A stretch of 20,918 nucleotides of DNA from Bacilli bacterium. Lineage in GTDB: Bacteria; Bacillota_I; Bacilli_A; RF39; UBA660. The DNA is taken from NCBI GenBank assembly GCA_016296435.1, contig JAEDJI010000010.1, positions 1-20,918 on the forward strand. The letters run 5' to 3'. Under the pieces are notes generated by a model. It did not search any database. It had not been told where the DNA came from and saw only the letters and a list, made by a program, of their open reading frames with translations. This document shows positions 14,588 to 20,918 of the stretch, in pieces (positions within the stretch are counted from its first letter, which is position 1; every line of letters starts with the position of its first letter). The position numbers and the translations under genes are program-made.

Positions 14588-15506
14588 CTCTTTTTATTTT
14601 GTCTGATTCTTTTTTTAGTATTACTAATTCTTTAATCATTTTTTCTTCAAACATTTCTTTTAATATTTCCTCTAATCTATCTTTTTCTTCTCTATTCATA
14701 GCATATATTACCATTTCATGTTCTACGTTTAAACATTCATCTATGAGATTTGATAGTTCTTCGAATTGAATTTTATTTGGATATATATTTTTAAAAGTAT
14801 TATTTTTTAATAATTCTTCTTCATTTAAAATTTCTTTTAAATCAAAGATTTCTTTAATATATCTAATAATTAGCATTAAGTAATCATACTTATGAGTCTC
14901 ATATTTATCTTTTAGAATAATTGATTCTATTTGTTCTGTATCATATAATAATGAACCTATATGAATACCTATATTTGATTCTTGTAATAAATCTAAGTTT
15001 ATACTTTCTTCATTCATTATGATTTGATATGTTATTTCTGATAGACCCTCTTTTTGGATTAAAACATTACCATTGATAGTGTACTCTTCATTTAATGCCT
15101 TTATTACTCTACAAATATTTAATATTAATACTTCAAGCCCTTTCGGCGAGTCCAGATTATATGTATGTGATATTATTATTTTTCTATGATGTTTTAATAT
15201 TTCATATTTATTTTGCACTTCATTATAAATAATTTCAACATTCGAAATATATGTCCCTTCAGATTCTATGTCTTTCAGTTGAGTATTTCCTATTTTTGGA
15301 GTCAATTTTTCTTCTTCTTTTATTTTTGATATTGTTTGGTAAGAATTGCAACATATTATTTTAGTATCATTTATTGCTTTTAAAATTGTGTCTTCATATT
15401 CTATCCCATAATAGTCTATTAAAGCGGGTATAATTTTAGTTAGTGCATTTATTGTTTTATCATCATAATTATATTTTATTTTTAATTGTTCTATGTAATT
15501 TTGCAT
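14568..15506 (-). CDS. Hypothetical protein, 312 aa
   Basis: I do not recognise this protein. It is soluble, acidic, rich in Glu, Ile and Lys, and has no signal peptide or membrane helix. An N-terminal helical part (about 1-65) leads to a mixed middle region with YISNVEIIYNEVQNKYEIL and KIIISHTYNLDSPKGLEVLILN, then a long helical C-terminal half (about 215-305) with heptad-like leucines that could form a coiled coil. CC at about residues 52-53 (KIICCNSY) are the most visible cysteines. The ATG has a strong AGGGTGG site at 7-nt spacing. The 3' end overlaps the radical SAM gene by 20 nt on the opposite strand. It is not obviously part of an operon; the cohesin-like gene upstream has its own terminator. 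Confidence 0.75.
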   Translation of the reverse strand: MQNYIEQLKIKYNYDDKTINALTKIIPALIDYYGIEYEDTILKAINDTKIICCNSYQTISKIKEEEKLTPKIGNTQLKDIESEGTYISNVEIIYNEVQNKYEILKHHRKIIISHTYNLDSPKGLEVLILNICRVIKALNEEYTINGNVLIQKEGLSEITYQIIMNEESINLDLLQESNIGIHIGSLLYDTEQIESIILKDKYETHKYDYLMLIIRYIKEIFDLKEILNEEELLKNNTFKNIYPNKIQFEELSNLIDECLNVEHEMVIYAMNREEKDRLEEILKEMFEEKMIKELVILKKESDKIKRAKTPEY

Positions 15507-15552
15507 ATTGTAACCACCCTACTTTTATGTCTATATTCATTATATAATAAAT

Positions 15553-15586
15553 TAATTAAAAAAGAAATAGCAATTTTTACTATTTC
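15553..15586 (-). terminator. Terminator of the dockerin / cohesin-like operon
   Basis: GAAATAG (15564-15570) and CTATTTC (15580-15586) form a 7-bp stem with a 9-nt loop, followed on the minus strand by TTTTTTAATT. The upstream arm contains the stop codon of the cohesin-like gene. Confidence 0.7.
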
Positions 15587-17493
15587 CTATTTATATTCAA
15601 CAGATTTGCATCTATTTCTTTTGTTTTATTATTATTTTTTGTTATTAATGCAAAGGTTACTATACCAATAACTATTATTATAGTTGAAATCAAGATTATT
15701 AATAAAATATTATTATCCTCTTGTTTCTTTTCTATTTTTATTTTATAGATTGTTGTTGATTGATCTTCTGCTGTTACTATTACTTGAATTATGCTACCAT
15801 CTTTTATACTATTGTTTCCTATTACTGTGATATTAGCATTAGGATCTGTTGAAGTTGCTTTTACATTTGCTGCAGTTTGCTTTGTTTGATATGTGTACTC
15901 TGTTTGATTTTCATTTAAAATAATTTGTTTTCCATCAATATATAGTGATGATAAACTACTTACATTTGATAGTTTTTTACCTTCTTCCTTTCTAGTTACT
16001 GTTATTGTATAGTTTTTAGTACTTTTGTTTTCTGCTTCGACAGTTATTGTTATTTTGTTTTCACCAACTTTTAGGATATTTTCTTTTTGATATACAACTT
16101 TTGCTTTAGAGTCTTCAGGGGTTGCATTTATTGTTAATTTTTCTATTTCATATTCCACTGTTACATTATAGTTTAAATTATCTTTATCAAATGTTATCTT
16201 ACCACTACTTAATATTAGTTCTTTTAGATTATTGTTTCTGCTTTTTCCATCTTCTCTTGTTATATTAATTGTATATGTTTTTATAGTTCCTTTTTCATTC
16301 TTAACTTTTATTTGGAATGAATTAAATCCTTCCTTAAGTGATACTGTTCTTGGTGCATATCCACTTACAAATGTTGATTTTTTATCTTCAATAGTTGCAT
16401 TAATAATTGCACTTGTTATGTCATTTTTAGTATCTATATTATATGTAGTTGTATTTTTATTGAAGTTTATTGTTCCAACCGATACTGATAGACTTGATAG
16501 ATTATTATTTGATGATCTAGTATCTTTTCTTGTTATATTTATTGTGTATGTTTTAGTAGTACCTTTTTCACTTTTCACTATTAGTTTAAATGTATTTTGT
16601 CCATATGATAGGTTTACTGTCCTTGGACCATATCCTTTAGTAAAGGTTGCCTTATCACTGTTTGTTTGTGCAGATATTTGTACTTTTGATATATTAGATT
16701 CTACTGTTGTATTAAAAATTGTTCCACTAGGGATAAAATTTATTTTAGCATTACTTACTGTTAGAGATGATAGTTTTGTATCATCTGATCTAGTATCTTT
16801 TCTAGTTATATTTATTGTATATGTTTTCTTTATTCCAGTTTCAGATGTCACCACTACTTTGATAGTATTTGATCCATATAACAAGTTTTTAGTTCCTGTA
16901 CCAGATATAGTAGCATATGAATCTTCTTTAGTTGCATTTATTGTAACTGATGATTGAGTTGTTTCCAATGTATATGTAGTTATATTTTTATTAAAGTCTA
17001 TTTCATGTCCTGATACTGACAAGCTTGATAGATTATTGTTTGAAGATTTAATTCTTATTTCTTGTGATGATGACCCATTTGATGGAATATCTTCATATCC
17101 TACTGATGAGACTTGAATGTTTTTTAGTTGAACTTGATATTTTTGTCCTCCAGTAACTGAGTTTGATATTTTTACTTTTAGAGTTCCTATAGAAACATTT
17201 GACGGTACTCCTCCAGAACCATTTAGTGCAAATCCTATTGCAGTGCTTTTTAGTGGTGTGAAGTATGACGATGCTGTAAAGCTATCGTATGACAAACCAT
17301 TTTCAAATGAATAAATTGCTGATAATCCGTTAGCTGTACCTTCGGATGTTTGCATTGATATACTACAACTTATTGTATCACCTGGATTTGCAGTTGTGGG
17401 ACAACCTAGTGAAACATTACTTGATGCAGCATTTATATTTAAAGGAATTAGTAATAGTCCTAAAAATAATAAAAATTTTATATTTTTTATCAT
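15580..17493 (-). CDS. Membrane-anchored surface protein: cohesin-like domain plus five cadherin-like repeats
   Basis: The 637-residue protein has a signal peptide (residues 1-22, cut near NINA-A). An N-terminal beta domain (about 24-148) has cohesin-type features: NPGDTISCSI, a YSFENGLSYDSF core, then SIGTLKVKIS and YQVQLKNIQV strands. Five cadherin-like beta-sandwich repeats (PF12733 style) follow, starting near residues 155, 240, 331, 422 and 512 and mostly ending in a TYTINITRKD-like strand. A membrane helix (about 596-618) and a short lysine/asparagine-rich cytoplasmic tail end the protein. It should stand on the outer face of the membrane with the cohesin-like domain outermost. C31 and C43 could form a disulfide. 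The ATG overlaps the stop of the dockerin gene as ATGA, with AGGAGG inside that gene. The cadherin-like repeats and anchor are clear. The cohesin call is inferred from pattern and from the dockerin partner. Confidence 0.8.
   Translation of the reverse strand: MIKNIKFLLFLGLLLIPLNINAASSNVSLGCPTTANPGDTISCSISMQTSEGTANGLSAIYSFENGLSYDSFTASSYFTPLKSTAIGFALNGSGGVPSNVSIGTLKVKISNSVTGGQKYQVQLKNIQVSSVGYEDIPSNGSSSQEIRIKSSNNNLSSLSVSGHEIDFNKNITTYTLETTQSSVTINATKEDSYATISGTGTKNLLYGSNTIKVVVTSETGIKKTYTINITRKDTRSDDTKLSSLTVSNAKINFIPSGTIFNTTVESNISKVQISAQTNSDKATFTKGYGPRTVNLSYGQNTFKLIVKSEKGTTKTYTINITRKDTRSSNNNLSSLSVSVGTINFNKNTTTYNIDTKNDITSAIINATIEDKKSTFVSGYAPRTVSLKEGFNSFQIKVKNEKGTIKTYTINITREDGKSRNNNLKELILSSGKITFDKDNLNYNVTVEYEIEKLTINATPEDSKAKVVYQKENILKVGENKITITVEAENKSTKNYTITVTRKEEGKKLSNVSSLSSLYIDGKQIILNENQTEYTYQTKQTAANVKATSTDPNANITVIGNNSIKDGSIIQVIVTAEDQSTTIYKIKIEKKQEDNNILLIILISTIIIVIGIVTFALITKNNNKTKEIDANLLNINRK
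16514..16827. repeat. DNA-level repeat within the cadherin-like modules
   Basis: A 41-bp block at 16514-16554 recurs at 16787-16827 with two differences, a 273-bp (91-codon) period equal to one protein module. It encodes the TYTINITRKDTRS strand and linker. A more diverged third copy lies near 16245-16285. The near identity suggests recent duplication or gene conversion between modules. Confidence 0.75.
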
Positions 17494-20294
17494 AGTTCTC
17501 CTCCTTCTAAAATATAGTCTACTAATTTCATAACATCGGCCATTGTTACAGTGTTAGAGTTGTTTAAATCTCCTGCTTTTAAATTGTATTCTTCAGACAT
17601 TGTGTCATTATCAAATAGATAATCTACTAATCTCATAACATCAGCCATTGTTACTGTTCCTGTTTTATTGACATCACCCTTTACAATGTTTATGTATTCT
17701 TTTATTACTGTATCATTATTCATTGCTTTTAATTTAGAGCCAGTAAACACTATATTGTTAGTTACTTCTTTATTATCATCATATAATTTCAAATCATAAT
17801 TAAATGATTTATCATATTTTAATTTATCTATATAACTAGTAAATTCATGATCGTTTTCTTTTAAGTAAATATAACCATCTTTTATTGTAAATTCATCTGA
17901 TGTTATGTCAAATTCTTTTGGTACTTCTGGCAATGATGTTTCTTCTTCCCATTTTGCATATAGTGTTATATCACTTTCAGGTATATATTTATTAGTTTCT
18001 GACGCTTTATTTTGTAATGTTGAATCTTCATACCAACCAAGAAATTTAAAACCTTCTTTAGTAGGAGTTGGTAAAGTTATTTCTTTATTACTATATTTTG
18101 AAACTAAAGTATGTGCTGTTTGCTCTATAATCGTCGTATTATCATCTACTTTAGTAGAATCTTTATACCAACCATCAAATACATCATTAATTACATCTTT
18201 ATCTTTATATTCACCATCAGGTATTGTATTGTATTCATATGTTACAGTGTATTTTTTTTCTATTATTGGTAGATTTCTATATGTTGTATTTTTAGCTAAT
18301 GTTATATGATCTGTTTTATTATTATCTTGTAGACTTATTGTTACTCCATAATATCTTGTAGGCCTAAATATTGCAAAAAGGTTTTTAGTATATAAGGAAT
18401 TAAATAAGTCTTCTGCAGTTGTTTCAGTTAGTTTTGTAATACTATTATCAGTTGCAAGTCTTAAGAATGTAGGATAGTTATTTTCTTGACCTAAATAAAT
18501 ATAGATGTTTATTAGAGTGGCATTTGTTGTAAAAAATGTTATGATGTCTCCAGTTTCAAGATCATTAGATACCATAAATCTCGTACGATCATTGTTGTCA
18601 TTTCCTTTAAGTAATCTTCCTCCATACAATCCTGGAACAAGCATTTGAGAGATAGCATCACTACTAGTATTTTTTCTAGAATATAGACCATCTTGCGTAT
18701 TAAATAGAGATGTTTTTATATTATCTTTCGTCAGAATACTTAAATCAATTCCATAAGCATTATAGTATAAGAACTTTATATAGTCTACTGATGAGATTGT
18801 TATTTTATTATTTTCATTTATAGTAGTAATATCTGTTTTATAAATGTTATTGTTTGTACTTGTTCCGTATATTAGATATCCATTTTTATTTAATTCTTGG
18901 GATAGTTTTATTATACTTGTTAATACATTAGTATCTAGCTCATTATTAATACTTGGATTTATATTGGTATTTAATTCACTCATTTGAAGTATTGTATTAT
19001 CAGGATTTTTAATTTTAAAACCAGTATTAGTAATTGTCGTTTCTTTATTTACTTTTACTGTATAACTATATGTATTGCTTGCAATGTTACTATTGCTATC
19101 CAGTGTCCAAGTTATTTCATTATTAGTATATTGGCAATCATTATTACAACTAACATATGTTGTATTACTTGGGACAGATGCACTTATTATAATATTTCTT
19201 ATTGGGTTTATTTTAATATTTTTTATGTCTAAATTATATGTAAGTGTATCATTTATATTAACACTATTGTATTTTGAAATATTTTTATAATCATTTGAAA
19301 TATATTGTTCTATTTTTAAATCTGTCATAGAAGGTCTTGCTAATGAATTGTTTGGTACTGTTAGACTGCATGAATCTTTTGATGAACAATAATAGTTAAT
19401 AGGTCTTAGAATCATATATGATGTTATTTCTGCATCATTTATTATATTATCTATTTTTGAAGTCATACTACCTTTTTGGATTGCATAGTTATCCCTATTT
19501 AAAGTTCCTGTTGTAAAGTCATAACTTTTTCCTGTTGAATGAATAAAACCAGTCGTTTTTGTTCCATCGTTGTCGTAGTAGTCTCCAATATATACCATGA
19601 CATGGCCTGACGATGAGCGTCTATATACTACAATATCTCCTGGTTGCAATCTTTCTTTTATACTTGAAATCAAAGTATTTCTTTTAGTTGTTGTTTCTGA
19701 TCCAGTAAATTCATAATAATAATTTACAAAACTACTGTCATTTTTATATTCTGTTCCAGCACTTACATTAGATATTTTTTTTGCTAAATTATTCATTAAA
19801 AATGTAGACACACTTTTTCCTGTCCTTTTATATGCTTCAATAAATGTTGATTTTGAAGATTTAGACTGAGTATAAGTAAAGTCATCAAACAAATAGAAAA
19901 TGTTTGATGTATAACTATAATAATTTGAAAAATCATAGCCTATTGAGTTTATTAGTACTTGGGTTACAAAACTACTACAATCATTATGAAAGTTATTAGT
20001 TCTACTAGCCATTTCTGGTGTTATATTAAAATCTCTCCAGTGAAAAGTTGTGATTGAAGAACCATTATATGTTGATGCTTCATCCATTGCATGTTGATCA
20101 TAATCTGAATACGTATTATTTCTATAATAGCTTATAGCAGTAGAAGTTATCATATCTTGTAGTTCTTTTCTTGTAAATGTCTTCGTAGTTGTTTCAGCAT
20201 AAGATGATTGTGTAATTGAATGTGAAATTAACACTATTAACATTATTACTACTAAAGGAATAATTCTTTTATAATTATTTTTTATAAAATCCAT
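17490..20294 (-). CDS. Secreted NlpC/P60-like hydrolase with a C-terminal dockerin
   Basis: The 934-residue protein has an N-terminal signal (helix 11-25, cut near SSYA-E). A papain-fold domain (about 36-300) has C106 in NDCSSFV, H231 in SSGHVMVYIGD and H252 in FIHSTG; this pattern fits NlpC/P60 or the related amidase_6 group, which cut peptidoglycan peptides. A DUF11-like beta domain follows (about 325-430). A second papain-fold copy (about 455-648) keeps LETGDIITF but lacks the cysteine and histidine. Next come InlB/Flg_new-type repeats (GWY at 708-710 and 753-755, YAKW), a beta domain and a two-repeat dockerin (872-934) with DVNKTGTVTMAD and DLNNSNTVTMAD calcium loops. AAGGGTGAT precedes the ATG. 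It is translationally coupled to the cohesin-like gene. No catalytic carbohydrate-active domain is present, so this is not a classical cellulosome enzyme. Confidence 0.85.
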   Translation of the reverse strand: MDFIKNNYKRIIPLVVIMLIVLISHSITQSSYAETTTKTFTRKELQDMITSTAISYYRNNTYSDYDQHAMDEASTYNGSSITTFHWRDFNITPEMASRTNNFHNDCSSFVTQVLINSIGYDFSNYYSYTSNIFYLFDDFTYTQSKSSKSTFIEAYKRTGKSVSTFLMNNLAKKISNVSAGTEYKNDSSFVNYYYEFTGSETTTKRNTLISSIKERLQPGDIVVYRRSSSGHVMVYIGDYYDNDGTKTTGFIHSTGKSYDFTTGTLNRDNYAIQKGSMTSKIDNIINDAEITSYMILRPINYYCSSKDSCSLTVPNNSLARPSMTDLKIEQYISNDYKNISKYNSVNINDTLTYNLDIKNIKINPIRNIIISASVPSNTTYVSCNNDCQYTNNEITWTLDSNSNIASNTYSYTVKVNKETTITNTGFKIKNPDNTILQMSELNTNINPSINNELDTNVLTSIIKLSQELNKNGYLIYGTSTNNNIYKTDITTINENNKITISSVDYIKFLYYNAYGIDLSILTKDNIKTSLFNTQDGLYSRKNTSSDAISQMLVPGLYGGRLLKGNDNNDRTRFMVSNDLETGDIITFFTTNATLINIYIYLGQENNYPTFLRLATDNSITKLTETTAEDLFNSLYTKNLFAIFRPTRYYGVTISLQDNNKTDHITLAKNTTYRNLPIIEKKYTVTYEYNTIPDGEYKDKDVINDVFDGWYKDSTKVDDNTTIIEQTAHTLVSKYSNKEITLPTPTKEGFKFLGWYEDSTLQNKASETNKYIPESDITLYAKWEEETSLPEVPKEFDITSDEFTIKDGYIYLKENDHEFTSYIDKLKYDKSFNYDLKLYDDNKEVTNNIVFTGSKLKAMNNDTVIKEYINIVKGDVNKTGTVTMADVMRLVDYLFDNDTMSEEYNLKAGDLNNSNTVTMADVMKLVDYILEGGEL
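17516..17657. repeat. Duplicated dockerin half-module at DNA level
   Basis: The 37-bp blocks 17516-17552 and 17621-17657 differ at four positions. They encode the TVTMADVM-RLVDYL and TVTMADVM-KLVDYI parts of the two dockerin repeats. This internal symmetry is typical of dockerins and allows dual-mode binding. Confidence 0.75.
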
Positions 20295-20323
20295 AGTATC
20301 ACCCTTTATTATTTATATAGATA

Positions 20324-20352
20324 ATTGTACCATATTATTTTGCTTAGTTCAA
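20324..20352 (-). promoter_or_regulatory. Predicted promoter of the dockerin / cohesin-like operon
   Basis: On the minus strand TTGAAC (20347-20352), 17 nt and TACAAT (20324-20329) with an extended TGG lie about 30 nt before the ATG. It starts just past the T-run of the previous terminator, so the operon seems to be transcribed on its own. Confidence 0.55.
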
Positions 20353-20354
20353 TC

Positions 20355-20384
20355 AAAAAAACTTTGAATTTTTTAGTTCAAAGT
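20355..20384 (-). terminator. Terminator downstream of the DUF4870-like gene
   Basis: ACTTTGAA (20361-20368) and TTCAAAGT (20377-20384) form an 8-bp stem with an 8-nt loop and a T6 tract (20355-20360) on the minus strand. It begins at the base after the stop codon. Confidence 0.8.
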
Positions 20385-20918
20385 CTATTTTATAAATTTA
20401 AATGCACTTACATATGGTAATTCTTTTGCTTTACCATTTAATACGTTTATAATTCCGATTAATGATAACAAAATAAATATTAAGTATACAACATAAATTA
20501 TTGCTCTTGCTATAAACCATGGAGTAAACAAATTAATAATATTTGCTAGAAGTGAACAAATTACTTCAAGAATAAACAGATTTACTCCCTGTTTAGCATT
20601 AAACATTGCAAACTTACTATCTTTGCATAAGAAATATGGAATTAAACTAAGGATTCCAAAATATGCGATAATAGATACTGCTGTATTTTTAGATATATCA
20701 TCTTCTTTATATTTATTAGTTGTATCTTTAGTATCCATAATGTTTTCTACTACATCCATCGCTTCTTCAACAAAATCTTTTTTTACTTCTTGTTTTTGTG
20801 TTTCTTTCTTAGGTGTAGTAGTAGCTTTTTTTGTACTAGTAGTTTTTTTAGTACTTGATGTTTTTGGTGTTTGTTTTTGTTCTTCTTTTTTAGGTGCAGT
20901 AGTAGCTTTTTTTGTACT
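20385..20918 (-). CDS. Tic20/DUF4870-like membrane protein with Lys/Thr-rich N-terminal region (partial, 5' end outside window)
   Basis: The reading frame stays open to the window edge, so the visible 177 residues are the C-terminal part of a longer protein. The first 47 or so residues are a Lys/Thr/Gln-rich low-complexity stretch (STKKATTAPKKE twice), then an acidic linker (DFVEEAMDVVENIMDTKD). A membrane domain follows with SIIAYFGILSLIPYFLCKDS, FNAKQGVNLFILEVICSLL and a last hairpin ending NGKAKELPYV. The FxxxQG and NGKAKELP pattern is typical of DUF4870/Tic20-like small membrane proteins of unknown role. An ATG at 20757-20759 could start a shorter product, but it has no ribosome site and the upstream frame has coding character, so I read through it. 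A terminator follows. Confidence 0.75.
   Translation of the reverse strand, partial: STKKATTAPKKEEQKQTPKTSSTKKTTSTKKATTTPKKETQKQEVKKDFVEEAMDVVENIMDTKDTTNKYKEDDISKNTAVSIIAYFGILSLIPYFLCKDSKFAMFNAKQGVNLFILEVICSLLANIINLFTPWFIARAIIYVVYLIFILLSLIGIINVLNGKAKELPYVSAFKFIK
20802..20918. repeat. Imperfect 36-bp repeat encoding the Lys/Thr-rich segment
   Basis: The blocks 20802-20837 and 20883-20918 match at 34 of 36 positions with an 81-bp (27-codon) period. They encode STKKATT(T/A)PKKE. The array reaches the window edge, so further copies may follow. Confidence 0.75.

Noticed and set aside
16232..16957. Long plus-strand reading frame opposite the cadherin-like repeats
   Set aside because: It is a mirror of the repeated minus-strand coding sequence, has no ribosome site, and its protein would be repetitive hydrophobic nonsense.
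1..20918. Mollicutes-type code with TGA as tryptophan
   Set aside because: TGA ends yfhO and the dockerin gene at ATGA overlaps with the next genes, and tryptophan is encoded by TGG throughout.
1..20918. CRISPR array, insertion sequence or prophage
   Set aside because: No regularly spaced direct repeats with unique spacers, no transposase or phage structural gene was seen.

Overview
The window is strongly AT-rich and reads like the chromosome of a low-GC Firmicutes / Bacilli-lineage bacterium, plausibly a gut-type uncultured lineage. Shine-Dalgarno sites (AAGGAGG, GGTGAT) are clear, TGA is used as a stop and TGG as tryptophan, so this is not a code-4 Mollicute. A recognisable SigG and a YlmC/YmxH-type PRC-barrel protein suggest endospore formation or recent ancestry from a spore former. 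Almost every gene is on the minus strand. The exceptions are one radical SAM gene and one predicted small RNA.

Layout from left to right. At 1-1800 there is a compact unit with an AAA ATPase of the AAA_14/DUF4143 family, a previously hidden 24-codon hydrophobic peptide gene with a perfect AAGGAGG, and a terminator. The unit is bounded by two identical 27-bp copies of a CGTACA-AAA-TGCACG palindrome, and a third related palindrome lies in the ATPase promoter. Housekeeping genes follow: dnaB (replication initiation), then the operon ackA-nrnA-engB-orphan (read right to left). The gap 6528-6981 holds a plus-strand small RNA with a near-consensus SigA promoter and an 18-bp closing helix. After that come rluD-lspA, ylmC, and a self-contained three-gene operon, yfhO, a CsbB-type glycosyltransferase and gtrA, which has the parts list of a lipid-linked sugar system for teichoic acid glycosylation. 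sigG is divergent from the radical SAM gene, which converges with an orphan gene.

The right end holds the most striking locus, a translationally coupled two-gene operon. The first gene encodes a secreted papain-fold (NlpC/P60-like) hydrolase with a second, apparently inactivated copy of the domain, InlB-type repeats and a C-terminal two-repeat dockerin. The second encodes a signal-peptide protein with an N-terminal cohesin-like domain, five cadherin-like beta-sandwich repeats and a membrane anchor. Together they look like a one-cohesin, one-dockerin device that docks a cell-wall-type hydrolase to its own cell surface. The window ends inside a Tic20/DUF4870-like membrane protein with a Lys/Thr-rich repeat.

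Functional assignments rest on motifs read by eye. No database search was run. Promoters and terminators are pattern calls.
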